Of a stretch of DNA of 64,000 nt, positions 46,941 through 55,480 are shown one piece after another (position 1 is the stretch's first letter; each line of letters starts with the position of its first letter). The DNA is from Betaproteobacteria bacterium (GTDB taxonomy: Bacteria > Pseudomonadota > Gammaproteobacteria > Burkholderiales > UBA6910). Both the position numbers and the translations under genes were made by a program. The stretch is taken from positions 62,001 through 126,000 of the forward strand of contig JACPEG010000004.1 in NCBI GenBank assembly GCA_016183615.1, given 5' to 3'. The notes below the pieces were generated by a model, which saw only the letters and a program-made list of their open reading frames with translations, had not been told where the DNA came from and ran no database searches.

Positions 46941-48177
46941 AGCGCAACGCCTCTGCGGGGTTCACCCTGGATGCCCGGTAGCTGGGATAAACGGTCGCCA
47001 GCAGCGAAAGCGCGAACGAGACGACGGCCGTGATGATCACGTCCGCCCACTGCAGCTCCGAGGGCAGCTCGCTGATGTAATACACGTCCTTGGAAAGGAA
47101 CTTGAAGCCGAGGACCTGCTCGAGCGCCGCCACCGCCGTATCCACGTTGAGGGCGAGCGCGATGCCGCCCGCGATTCCGAGCGCCGTGCCCAGCACGCCG
47201 ATGAAGGAGCCCTGGACGATGAAAATTTTCATGATGCTCCGGGGCGAGCCGCCCAGGGTGCGCAGGATGGCGATGTCGGCCTGCTTTTCCGTCACCGCCA
47301 TCACCATGGTGGAGACGATGTTGAAGGCCGCCACAGCCACGATCAGCACCACCACCAGGAACATCATGCGCTTTTCGATTTCCACCGCCCGGTAGAAGTT
47401 GGCGTGGAACCGGGTCCAGTCGCCGATGTAGGCCTCCGCCGAAACCAGCCGCGAGAGTTCCCGCGCCACCCGCCGGGCTTCGAACAGGTTCTTGAGCTTG
47501 AGGCGCACGCCGCTCACCCGGCGCTCCAGCCGGTAGAGCTTCTGGGCGTCGGCCATGTGCACCAGGGCCAGTCCCGCGTCGTACTCGAAATGCCCCAGCT
47601 CGAAGATGCCGGCGACGGTGAACTGCTTGAGCCGGGGCATCACCCCGGCCGGCGTCACCTGGCCCTGGGGCGCGATCAGCGTCACCTTGTCGCCGATGGC
47701 CACGCCCAGGGCCCGGGCGAGATCCACGCCGAGGATGATGCCGAAGCCGTCGGGAGTGAGGGCTTCGAGGCCGCCCTGCTTCATGTGCTTGCCGATCTCC
47801 ACCACCTTGGCCTCGTACTCCGGCAGGATGCCGCGCACCACGGTGCCCTTGACCGCCTGCCCGAAACTGAGCAGGCCCTGCGAGTTTACATAGGGCGCGG
47901 CCGCGATCACTTCGGGGTGTGCCGCCGCCTCGCCGGCCACCTTCTGCCAATCCTCCAGCCCGCCCCGCGCGCCCATGATTTCCACGTGGGAGGTAGCCTC
48001 CAGGATGCGGGTGCGGATCTCGCGCTGGAAGCCGTTCATCACGGACATGACGGTAATCAGCACCGTGATGCCGAGGGCCATGCCCACCACGGAGATGGCG
48101 GAGATGAAGGAGATGAAGCGGTTGCGGCGCTTGGCGCGGGTGTAGCGAAGGCCGACGAAGAGCTCGAAGGGGTGCAC
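46933..48177 (-). CDS. lolC: Lipoprotein-releasing ABC transporter permease LolC/LolE
   Basis: A 414-residue permease with four membrane helices: one at about 25-47 ([20 protein letters not shown]), a large periplasmic MacB-PCD domain (about 50-250), and three C-terminal helices in FtsX ([60 protein letters not shown]). [21 protein letters not shown] is the LolC/E signature. A single permease gene next to lolD suggests the homodimeric LolF-type arrangement or a second copy elsewhere. Confidence 0.93.
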   Translation of the reverse strand: MHPFELFVGLRYTRAKRRNRFISFISAISVVGMALGITVLITVMSVMNGFQREIRTRILEATSHVEIMGARGGLEDWQKVAGEAAAHPEVIAAAPYVNSQGLLSFGQAVKGTVVRGILPEYEAKVVEIGKHMKQGGLEALTPDGFGIILGVDLARALGVAIGDKVTLIAPQGQVTPAGVMPRLKQFTVAGIFELGHFEYDAGLALVHMADAQKLYRLERRVSGVRLKLKNLFEARRVARELSRLVSAEAYIGDWTRFHANFYRAVEIEKRMMFLVVVLIVAVAAFNIVSTMVMAVTEKQADIAILRTLGGSPRSIMKIFIVQGSFIGVLGTALGIAGGIALALNVDTAVAALEQVLGFKFLSKDVYYISELPSELQWADVIITAVVSFALSLLATVYPSYRASRVNPAEALRYE

Positions 48178-48286
48178 GGGCGGTAATAGGACAGGGTTCG
48201 CGGAAGTTTAGCAGAGGCTGCGCGGGGAGTATAAAGGATGCGCCGCGCCGCTGTGTTAAACTCGGCTCGCCATTTTTCCCCCGGCA

Positions 48287-49321
48287 ATGCACCTCCATCT
48301 TCTCATCCCCGACCTGTTCTGGCCCGACCCGCGCAACGCCGACGTCTATCGGGATCTCGGGCTGCCCGGCCTCGAACGCCTGCTTTCCCGCGGCACGCGA
48401 AGCGAGATGCCGGGAGAGGAAGCGGAAGCCTGGCTGTGCCGGGCCTTCGGCGTCCCGAGACAACAGGACTGGCCGGTGGCGCCGCTCACGCTGGAAGGAG
48501 ACGGCGGGCGCGCGGGCGACGCCTACTGGCTGAGGGCCGACCCGGTTCACCTGAGGATCGAGCGCGACCAGGCGGTGCTCGCCGACAGCGGCACGTTTTC
48601 CATTTCCCAGGCCGAGGCGAACGCTCTCACCGAGGCGCTGAACACGCACCTGCAGGGCGACGGACTCATCTTTTATCCCCTGCGTCCGGACCGCTGGTAC
48701 CTTCGCGTGGAGCACGCCCCCCGCTTCCAGACCCACCCTCTGCCGGCGGCAGCAGGCAGGAATATCCCGGCCCTGCTTCCGGCCGGCGAGGAAGGGCCGG
48801 CCTGGCGAAGGCTGCTCAATGAAATCCAGATGCTGTTCCACCAGCACGCCGTGAACGAGGCGCGGGAAGCCCGCGGCGACATGCCCGTCAATAGTGTGTG
48901 GCTCTGGGGCGGCGGCGTTGCGCCGCAGTCGATCGACAAACCCTACGATGCGGTATTTGCCGACGATCCACTGGCACTGGCTTTGGCCGCGAGGAGCGGC
49001 GCCAGCCCCGCCCCGCTGCCCGGCGAGGTGGAGCAGTGCTTTGCCGCGCCGGGTCCGGGAACGGCTCTGGCAATGCTCGACGCGCTGCGCGGCGCGGCCC
49101 AGTATGGTGACGCGTACGGCTGGCGAGAGGGTCTGCAGAAGCTCGAAGCGACCTGGTTCGCCCCGCTGCTCGACGCGCTCGGGAGTGGACGGCCGGGCAC
49201 CGTCACGGTTCATGCCACCGGGCCCGCCGTGAGCCGGAGGTTCACGGTATCGCGCACGGATTTGCGGAAGTTCTGGCGGGGCCGGAAGCCGCTTGCAAGC
49301 ATTGCAGGTATTTCACCCTAG
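48287..49321 (+). CDS. Conserved protein upstream of recJ (cofactor-independent phosphoglycerate mutase-like)
   Basis: A 344-residue soluble protein. MHLHLLIPDLFWPDP, WLRADPVHLRIERDQAVLAD, LLNEIQMLFHQHAVNEAREARG and VNSVWLWGGG are typical of a proteobacterial family often annotated as phosphoglycerate-mutase-like or regulatory, without demonstrated activity. No metal-binding mutase residues are obvious. It ends six bases before recJ and is likely co-transcribed. Function not known. Confidence 0.8.
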   Translation: MHLHLLIPDLFWPDPRNADVYRDLGLPGLERLLSRGTRSEMPGEEAEAWLCRAFGVPRQQDWPVAPLTLEGDGGRAGDAYWLRADPVHLRIERDQAVLADSGTFSISQAEANALTEALNTHLQGDGLIFYPLRPDRWYLRVEHAPRFQTHPLPAAAGRNIPALLPAGEEGPAWRRLLNEIQMLFHQHAVNEAREARGDMPVNSVWLWGGGVAPQSIDKPYDAVFADDPLALALAARSGASPAPLPGEVEQCFAAPGPGTALAMLDALRGAAQYGDAYGWREGLQKLEATWFAPLLDALGSGRPGTVTVHATGPAVSRRFTVSRTDLRKFWRGRKPLASIAGISP

Positions 49322-49327
49322 GCGAAA

Positions 49328-51085
49328 ATGCAACCCCCCAGCATCGTTACCCGCGCCTATTCCAATGAGGCGTTCCGCGGCCTCGTCGAACATGGGCTGC
49401 ACCCGGTGCTCGCCCGCGTGTTGGCAGGGCGGCGTATCGAATCCCCCCAACAGCTGGAGGGCAAGCTGGCGGGCCTCTTTTCCTTTGAATCCCTCAAGAA
49501 CGCCGACGCGATGGCCGGACGGCTCGCCGATGCCATCGCCGCAAGGCGGCGCCTGCTCATCGTCGCCGACTACGATTCCGACGGCGCCACCGCTTGCGCC
49601 GTGGCCATCCGTGCCCTGCGCGCCTTCGGGGCGGACGCGGACTACATCGTGCCGAACCGCTTCCGCTACGGCTACGGGCTCACTCCGGAAATCGTCCGGC
49701 TCGCCAAGGACAGCAAGCGCCCCGATGTCCTCGTCACCGTGGATAACGGGATTGCCAGCGTGGAGGGAGCAGCCGAAGCCCGGCGCCTCGGGATGCAGGT
49801 GCTCATCACCGATCACCACCTCCCGGGCAGCGAATTGCCCCAGGCCGACTGTATCGTCAATCCCAACCAGCCGGGATGCGGATTCCCCAGCAAGAGCCTG
49901 GCCGGCGTCGGCGTCCTGTTCTACGTCGTGCTCGCGCTGCGGGCCGAGCTGCGAAAACGCGGCGCCTTCGCCGTGAGTCCCGAGCCCAATCTCGCCCGGC
50001 TGCTGGATCTGGTCGCGCTCGGCACCGTGGCCGACGTGGTCCGCCTCGACGACAACAACCGCATCCTGGTGCACCAGGGCCTGGCGCGCATCCGCGCCGG
50101 GCAGGCCCAGGCGGGTGTTCTCGCCCTGCTCCGGATCGCGGGCCGGGATCATCGCCGCGCCGCAAGCTTCGACCTGGGTTTCATGCTTGGGCCGCGCCTG
50201 AACGCTGCGGGAAGGCTCACCGACATGACTCTCGGCATCGAAGGACTGATCACCGATGACGCGGACCGCGCCGCGGCGGTCGCGCGCCAGCTCGACGCGC
50301 TGAACCGGGAACGGCGGGCCATCGAGGCGGACATGCACGGCGCGGCGCTGGCGATGCTGGATGAGGGCTTCCTCAGCCGCAGCGGCGCCAAGGTGGACGA
50401 CGCCTACACCCTGAGCCTCTACGATCCGGCATGGCACCAGGGCGTGGTGGGAATCCTCGCCTCCCGCATCAAGGATCGCTGCCACCGTCCCGTCATCGCC
50501 TTCGCGCGGGGAGAGAGCGGGGAACTCAAGGGCTCCGGCCGTTCGATTCCGGGCTTTCACCTGCGGGACGCCCTGGACCTCGTGGCCAAGCGTGAGCCGA
50601 AGCTGATCGCCCGCTTCGGCGGTCACGCCGCCGCCGCAGGACTCACCCTCGCCGAGGCGGATTTTCCGCAGTTCGCGCAGGCCTTCGAGACCGTGGCCCG
50701 CGAGCTGCTTACCGCCACCGACCTGGAGAAAGTGATCGAAACCGATGGGACCCTGGAGGCTGTGGATTTCAGCATGGATCTGGCCCGGCTCCTCGAGCGG
50801 CAGGTCTGGGGCCAGGGATTTCCGGAGCCCACGTTCGTCGGCGAGTTCGTCGTGGAATCGCAGCGCGTGGTGGGGGAAAAACATTTGAGGCTCAGGCTCA
50901 GGCAAATCCCCGCCGGTCCCCCTTCCGGAAACGGGGGAACGAGGGGGGACGTCGTGGAAGCCATGCTGTTCCAGCACAGCGAACCGCTGCCCGATCGAAT
51001 CCGCGCGGTGTACCGCCTCGCGATCAACGAATACAATGGCGCCCAGAGCGTGCAGCTCACGTTGCAGCACTGGGAGGAAGCGTGA
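49328..51085 (+). CDS. recJ: Single-stranded-DNA-specific exonuclease RecJ
   Basis: A 585-residue 5'-3' exonuclease of the DHH family for recombination and mismatch repair. Motif I VADYDSDGATACAVA, motif III TDHHLPG, motif IV LGTVADVVRLDDNNR and the DHHA1 motif RFGGHAAAAGLTLAE are intact. Near the C terminus an extra segment (IPAGPPSGNGGTRGD) interrupts the usual OB-fold strand; it is encoded by a palindromic repeat at 50916-50950 and remains in frame. The gene overlaps the MgtC-like gene by four bases (GTGA). Confidence 0.96.
   Translation: MQPPSIVTRAYSNEAFRGLVEHGLHPVLARVLAGRRIESPQQLEGKLAGLFSFESLKNADAMAGRLADAIAARRRLLIVADYDSDGATACAVAIRALRAFGADADYIVPNRFRYGYGLTPEIVRLAKDSKRPDVLVTVDNGIASVEGAAEARRLGMQVLITDHHLPGSELPQADCIVNPNQPGCGFPSKSLAGVGVLFYVVLALRAELRKRGAFAVSPEPNLARLLDLVALGTVADVVRLDDNNRILVHQGLARIRAGQAQAGVLALLRIAGRDHRRAASFDLGFMLGPRLNAAGRLTDMTLGIEGLITDDADRAAAVARQLDALNRERRAIEADMHGAALAMLDEGFLSRSGAKVDDAYTLSLYDPAWHQGVVGILASRIKDRCHRPVIAFARGESGELKGSGRSIPGFHLRDALDLVAKREPKLIARFGGHAAAAGLTLAEADFPQFAQAFETVARELLTATDLEKVIETDGTLEAVDFSMDLARLLERQVWGQGFPEPTFVGEFVVESQRVVGEKHLRLRLRQIPAGPPSGNGGTRGDVVEAMLFQHSEPLPDRIRAVYRLAINEYNGAQSVQLTLQHWEEA
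50916..50950. repeat. Palindromic repeat inside recJ
   Basis: gtcccccttccggaaacggg continues to gaggggggac: arms GTCCCCC and GGGGGAC, with inner TTCC/GGAA. It encodes residues inserted between RLRLRQ and VVEAMLFQ, in frame and without a stop. The sequence style (CCCCCTT...AAGGGGG) is unlike the flanking codons. Confidence 0.7.
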
Positions 51086-52353
51086 ACTCGACCGAATTCC
51101 TGCACGGCAGCGGCCTGGAGCATCTGCCGGCCTTTCTCACCAGCCTCGCCATCGGGCTGCTGATCGGCCTAGAGCGCGAGCGCCGGCCCGAGGCCAAGGC
51201 GGGCCTGCGCACCTTCGCCCTGGTGGCCGTGTTCGGCACCGTGGCGGGGATGCTCTCGGACCGGACCGAATCGCCCTGGATGCTGCTGGGCGGATTGCTG
51301 GTGGTGGGCTTCATGACCGTCGCCGCCTATTTCCGCGAGCGCGAAGCCGCGACCGATCCCGGCACCACGACCGTGGTTGCGATCGTGGTCTGCTATGGGC
51401 TCGGTGCCCTGATCTGGTACGGCTACGGCACCCTGGCGGTGATGCTCGCCATCACCACTACCATCCTGCTCTACTTCAGGGCGGAGCTGCGCGGCATCAC
51501 CCAGGCGCTCACGCGCCAGGACCTGGTGTCCATGCTGCAATTCGCGGTGCTCTCCTTCATCGTGCTGCCGATTCTCCCCAACCGGAACTACGGGCCCTAC
51601 GAGGCGCTTAATCCCCACCAGGTCTGGCTCATGGTGGTGCTGATCTCGGGAGTGAGCCTCGCGGGCTACGTGGCGCTGCGGGTGTTCGGCCAGAAAAAGA
51701 GCGCGCCGCTCCTGGGCGCCCTCGGGGGCCTGGTTTCCAGCACCGCCACCACACTGGTCTATGCCCGGCATGCCGGGAATAATGACCGGGTGCTGCCGCT
51801 CGCCGTCGTAGTGATCCTGCTCGCCAATCTGGTGGTCATGGTTCGCCTCGGCGTGATCAGCGCAATCGCGGCGCCGGCGATTCTCACGACATTGCTTCCG
51901 GTCCTCGGAACCGGGCTCCTGTTCGGGCTCGCCTGGACCGCGTTCGCGTGGCGGCGCCTGAACGAGCACCGCGAGGCGCTGGTGCCGCCCATCACCAACC
52001 CGACGGAGCTGAAGACTTCCCTCGGCTTCGGCGCCCTCTACGCGGTGGTGTTGTTTTTTGCTGCCTGGCTGTCGGACATCGCCGGCAGCAGTGGCCTCTA
52101 CGCCGTGGCGGTGCTCTCCGGACTCACCGACGTGGACGCCATCACCCTTTCCAGTCTGCGTCTCTTCGACCTGGGAAAGCTCACCGCGTTCCAGGCTGTA
52201 ACCTCGATTGCCGTTGCCGTGGTATCCAATATCGGCTTCAAGCTGGGTCTGGTGCTGTTCATCGGCGGTGCGCCGCTTGCACGCCGCTGTGCCACGGGAA
52301 TGGGTGCGGTGGCGCTGGGAACGGTTGTGGCGCTCGGGGCGGTGGGAGCCTGA
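51082..52353 (+). CDS. MgtC/SapB-DUF4010 membrane protein
   Basis: A 423-residue inner-membrane protein with about ten to twelve helices. The N-terminal MgtC/SapB-like domain contains LAIGLLIGLERERRPEAKAG and TFALVAVFGT; the C-terminal half matches DUF4010 (GALGGLVSSTATTLVYARH; YAVAVLSGLTDVDAITLS). MgtC proteins affect magnesium starvation and virulence, but members with DUF4010 are uncharacterised. A GTG start overlaps the recJ stop (GTGA). Confidence 0.85.
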   Translation: MNSTEFLHGSGLEHLPAFLTSLAIGLLIGLERERRPEAKAGLRTFALVAVFGTVAGMLSDRTESPWMLLGGLLVVGFMTVAAYFREREAATDPGTTTVVAIVVCYGLGALIWYGYGTLAVMLAITTTILLYFRAELRGITQALTRQDLVSMLQFAVLSFIVLPILPNRNYGPYEALNPHQVWLMVVLISGVSLAGYVALRVFGQKKSAPLLGALGGLVSSTATTLVYARHAGNNDRVLPLAVVVILLANLVVMVRLGVISAIAAPAILTTLLPVLGTGLLFGLAWTAFAWRRLNEHREALVPPITNPTELKTSLGFGALYAVVLFFAAWLSDIAGSSGLYAVAVLSGLTDVDAITLSSLRLFDLGKLTAFQAVTSIAVAVVSNIGFKLGLVLFIGGAPLARRCATGMGAVALGTVVALGAVGA

Positions 52354-52378
52354 TGCCCATGGCAAAAAAAAATTTGCG

Positions 52379-52547
52379 CAGGAGCGAATCCATTCGCGAC
52401 CTTTATCGGGGATGAATCCCCTCCTACAAACCTCGGGTAGGAGCGAATTCATTCGCGACCTTTATCGGGGATGAATCCCCTCCTACAAACCCCGGGGTAG
52501 GAGCGAATTCATTCGCGACCCCGGTCGGGGATGAATCCCCTTCTAGC
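52379..52547. repeat. REP-like array of three A-B units (family 1)
   Basis: Three units: A halves at about 52379, 52438 and 52499, each followed by a reversed B half (atcggggatgaatcccctcc-tac). The last B half ends ccttctag. Spacers are cttt(at) within and aaacctcgg/aaaccccgg between units. It starts 25 bases after the MgtC-like stop. Confidence 0.95.
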
Positions 52548-52605
52548 CCCAAGGAGCGAGTTCATGCGCACGTGTCGGCACCTATTTTCACTCAAGGAGC
52601 AATAA

Positions 52606-53043
52606 ATGGTCTTCCCAGGCAAAGGCTTCAACGAAACCAGGGTCGGCGACAGCTTCGAGTCCGCCATGACCGTCACCGAAACCCACTTCGTGCTGGCCGC
52701 CGGCCTCACCGGCGACTTCAACCCGCTGCACGTCAACCAGCAGTTTGCGGAGCAATCCCGCTTCGGCAGCCGCATCCTGCACGGGGTGTTCACCGGCGCC
52801 ATGATGGGCGGCCCGGTCGGCATGTACTACGCCGGCACCGCCATCGCCTACCTGGAGCAGAACTGCAAATTCAAGGCCCCGGTGCGGGCCGGCGACACCC
52901 TCACCTTCCGCTGGACCGTCACCGAAAAGTTCCCCAAGGCCGATGCCGGCGGCGGCATCGACGTGCTTCAGGGAACTGCCCGCAATCAGGACGGTATTGT
53001 GGTGGCCGAGGCGACGGGAAAGATGCTGGCAAAAAATGTCTAA
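52606..53043 (+). CDS. MaoC-family hotdog dehydratase/hydratase
   Basis: A 145-residue single hotdog-fold protein. The hydratase signature LAAGLTGDFNPLHVNQQFA with catalytic Asp and His, and SRILHGVFTGAMMGG, indicate (R)-specific enoyl-CoA hydratase-type chemistry. AAGGAG lies eight bases before the ATG. It is followed 40-90 bases later by a nitronate monooxygenase gene on the same strand. Acyl substrate unknown. Confidence 0.88.
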   Translation: MVFPGKGFNETRVGDSFESAMTVTETHFVLAAGLTGDFNPLHVNQQFAEQSRFGSRILHGVFTGAMMGGPVGMYYAGTAIAYLEQNCKFKAPVRAGDTLTFRWTVTEKFPKADAGGGIDVLQGTARNQDGIVVAEATGKMLAKNV

Positions 53044-53136
53044 GTCTTGAGTGCCGTCGGAGTGTAAAATGGCGGATTCGCCGTGGTCAGAATGATGACT
53101 CCGCCCCCTCTGCCTTCCAGGACTTTCAGCATACCC

Positions 53137-54381
53137 ATGAAGCGCGTGGACGATTTTCGTCTGCTGTTCGGCAAAAAGGAACTGGTGCCGATCATGATCG
53201 GCGGGATGGGGGTGGACATTTCGACCGCCGAGCTGGCGCTGGTGGCCGCGCGGCTGGGCGGCATCGGGCACATCTCCGACGCCATGGTGCACACCGTTTC
53301 CGACCGGCGCTTCCAGACCCGTTTCGTCAGCGAAAAGCTCAAGCTCTACAAGTACAACGTCGCCAGCTCCGACAAGTCCAAGATCCTGTTCGATCTCGGG
53401 CGGCTGGCGGAGGCGACCCACAACCACGTGGGCGCCGCCATGCAGGCCAAGCGGGGTGAGGGCCTCATTTTCATCAACTGCATGGAAAAGCTCACCATGA
53501 ACGCGCCGAAGGAGACGCTGCGGGTGCGCCTGACTGCGGCGCTCGACGCCGGCATCGACGGCATCACCCTCTCCGCCGGCTTGCACCTGGGTTCGCTGGC
53601 CCTGATCGAGGACCATCCGCGCTTCCGCGATGCCAGGCTCGGCATCATCGTCTCCTCACTGCGGGCGCTGCAGCTGTTCCTGCGCAAGAATGCCCGGCTT
53701 AACCGCCTGCCGGATTACGTGGTGGTGGAGGGGCCGCTCGCCGGCGGGCACCTGGGCTTCGGCATGGACTGGGCGAAATACGACCTGCGCACCATCGTGG
53801 CGGAGATCCAGCAGTACCTGGCGACCGAGAACCTGAACATACCCGTCATCCCGGCCGGAGGGATTTTCACCGGCAGCGACGCCGTGTCGTTCCTTGAGGC
53901 GGGAGCAGCAGCGGTGCAGGTCGCCACGCGTTTTACGGTCGCGCGGGAATGCGGGCTGCCGGACGAGGTGAAGCAGGAATATTTCAAGGCAAGCGAGGAG
54001 GAGATCGAGGTTAACACCATCTCCCCCACCGGATACCCGATGCGCATGCTGAAGAGCAGCCCCGGCATCGGCGCCGGCATCCGCCCCAACTGCGAGGCCT
54101 ACGGCTACCTCCTCGACGGCTCCGGCAACTGCGCCTACATCACCGCCTACAACCGCGAAGTGGCGGCCCACCCCGATGCGAAGAAGGTTTCAGTGAAGGA
54201 CAAGACCTGCCTCTGCACCCACATGCGCAACTTCGACATCTGGACCTGCGGGCACTACGCCTACCGGCTGAAGGACACGTCCACCCGGCTGCCCGACGGC
54301 AGCTACCGGCTCCTCACCGCGGAACACGTGTTCCACGACTACCAATTCAGCATCGAGCAGAAGATCGCGCTGCCGGCGTAG
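53137..54381 (+). CDS. Nitronate monooxygenase (2-nitropropane dioxygenase family)
   Basis: FMN-dependent TIM-barrel enzyme of 414 residues from the ATG at 53137 (MKRVDDFRLLFGKKELVP), chosen because homologues start there; a GTG at 53083 is the longer option and neither has a clear Shine-Dalgarno. VPIMIGGMGVDISTAELALVAARLGGIGHISDAM, read in two parts, binds FMN; VVEGPLAGGHLGF and IPVIPAGGIFTGSDAV are flavin-phosphate motifs. A C-terminal cysteine-rich section (KDKTCLCTHMRNFDIWTCGH) is typical of this subfamily. Related proteins include PfaD-like enoyl reductases. Confidence 0.88.
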   Translation: MKRVDDFRLLFGKKELVPIMIGGMGVDISTAELALVAARLGGIGHISDAMVHTVSDRRFQTRFVSEKLKLYKYNVASSDKSKILFDLGRLAEATHNHVGAAMQAKRGEGLIFINCMEKLTMNAPKETLRVRLTAALDAGIDGITLSAGLHLGSLALIEDHPRFRDARLGIIVSSLRALQLFLRKNARLNRLPDYVVVEGPLAGGHLGFGMDWAKYDLRTIVAEIQQYLATENLNIPVIPAGGIFTGSDAVSFLEAGAAAVQVATRFTVARECGLPDEVKQEYFKASEEEIEVNTISPTGYPMRMLKSSPGIGAGIRPNCEAYGYLLDGSGNCAYITAYNREVAAHPDAKKVSVKDKTCLCTHMRNFDIWTCGHYAYRLKDTSTRLPDGSYRLLTAEHVFHDYQFSIEQKIALPA

Positions 54382-54483
54382 GACCGCTCGTTGCTGCTCC
54401 GGCGGGTTGTGGTGCCACGCAGCGCCTTGGAGGCGACCTGCTGATGCTCTCCTCAGAAGACCTGCGCTCCTCCGTGAGGTTGG

Positions 54484-54627
54484 TCAAAACCATTTGAACA
54501 AGAGGTAGAGCAATATCAAGATCGCGATAATAATCTCGATCACCCAAGTCACCTTGATGGTTGGTCGAACAAAGGCAAATCTGTCTTCGCTGACATCGTG
54601 CTTGGTTTCCTGGGAACTCTTGTCCAC
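54484..54627 (-). CDS. Possible 47-residue single-helix membrane protein
   Basis: Frame from GTG at 54627 to TGA at 54484. The N-terminal half is charged (DKSSQETKHDVSEDRF) and the C-terminal half is a strong membrane helix (VTWVIEIIIAILILLYLLF, ends KWF). TGAGG lies ten bases upstream of the GTG. It follows the remnant of a second RHS tip, so it could be a relic or active immunity-type membrane protein. Short and without recognised homologues. Confidence 0.35.
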   Translation of the reverse strand: MDKSSQETKHDVSEDRFAFVRPTIKVTWVIEIIIAILILLYLLFKWF

Positions 54628-54779
54628 CTGGTACCTCAACGGCAAGTGAGCGTGTCAGAGCGGCAGCCGACAAAGCACCATGAGAATACCTGTGCTCTGC
54701 ATGCGAGGTATGCTGCCGCAGCCCCAATTCCGCTTTCTGTAGCAGCCACTTCTACCAGGAGGAGATCCTGGCGGGCAAG

Positions 54780-55115
54780 GAACAGGTTTTAGTCCCATAG
54801 GATCAACCCTAACGATTGGATTCCCATTGACATAGAGATAGAGGTTGATGCCGCCCCCCAGCCCAATCGGATCCGGCTGGCAATAGCGCCCGGTGGCGGG
54901 ATCGTAGCAGTCGCGATAGTAGTTGTAATGCAGCCCCGTCGCCCTGTCGAAGTACTGCCCCGGGAACCGGAGGTTGAACTCGAATTTGTTTCCATCCCCG
55001 TCCGGGTCCTCATCCGGCGGGTTTCCGCCGAAGGAATCGGTGTTGTCCCAGCGCTAGACGATTCTCTGCTGCGGATCGATAATCACGCGCGGGGTGTTCA
55101 GATGATGAGACGAAT
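54780..55115 (-). pseudogene. Decayed second RHS-core tip
   Basis: Read on the minus strand: HLNTPRVIIDPQQRIV, then a stop (TAG where the intact copy has TGG), [49 protein letters not shown] and [20 protein letters not shown]. This repeats the RHS core of the protein encoded upstream with high DNA similarity for about 260 bases. A different short tail follows ([12 protein letters not shown]...) and breaks into several frames. It looks like a displaced toxin tip kept as an orphan module. Confidence 0.85.
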
Positions 55116-55117
55116 TC

Positions 55118-55480
55118 TTAATTTCCGTTGCGCCACTTCGCGTGAATGGCAGTCCAAGCACTACTCACAGCAACGGGCAGGAAAAGCCACCAGAGAGACC
55201 CAAGCAGACCGTGCACAATGGCTGGCACAACGAACCCGTGAAACTCGCTAGCCGGGTAGCTTGCCCATGGTGAAGTCAGACCCGATAGAAGCTCATTAGA
55301 AAAGACGACGACAAGCGAAACTGGGAAGTCCACAAGCAGGAGCGGAACCCAAATGAGCTGCCACTGGGCATCGACGTCCGTTGCCAACAGGTACCAAACA
55401 ATCATCAGCACGGAAAGCAAATGCACGAATCCGAGTGCTATTCCGAGTTTCACGCTTAGTGGAGATGCGAGTCTAAACAT
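55118..55480 (-). CDS. Three-helix membrane protein, putative immunity protein
   Basis: A 120-residue hydrophobic protein with helices at about 9-33 (VKLGIALGFVHLLSVLMIVW), 42-61 (IWVPLLLVDFPVSLVVVF) and 85-109 (VVPAIVHGLLGSLWWLFLP). No family recognised. Its ATG overlaps the stop of the RHS/phospholipase-like gene (TGATG), the tightest coupling possible, and an uncharacterised gene directly after an RHS toxin is where immunity genes sit. A membrane location suits protection from a phospholipase acting on the inner membrane. The immunity role is inferred from context. Codons are more AT-rich than in neighbours. Confidence 0.6.
   Translation of the reverse strand: MFRLASPLSVKLGIALGFVHLLSVLMIVWYLLATDVDAQWQLIWVPLLLVDFPVSLVVVFSNELLSGLTSPWASYPASEFHGFVVPAIVHGLLGSLWWLFLPVAVSSAWTAIHAKWRNGN

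Noticed and set aside
54789..55013. 74-residue Ser/Thr-rich frame
   Set aside because: Wrong frame of the decayed RHS core; the homologous frame contains the [17 protein letters not shown] text.
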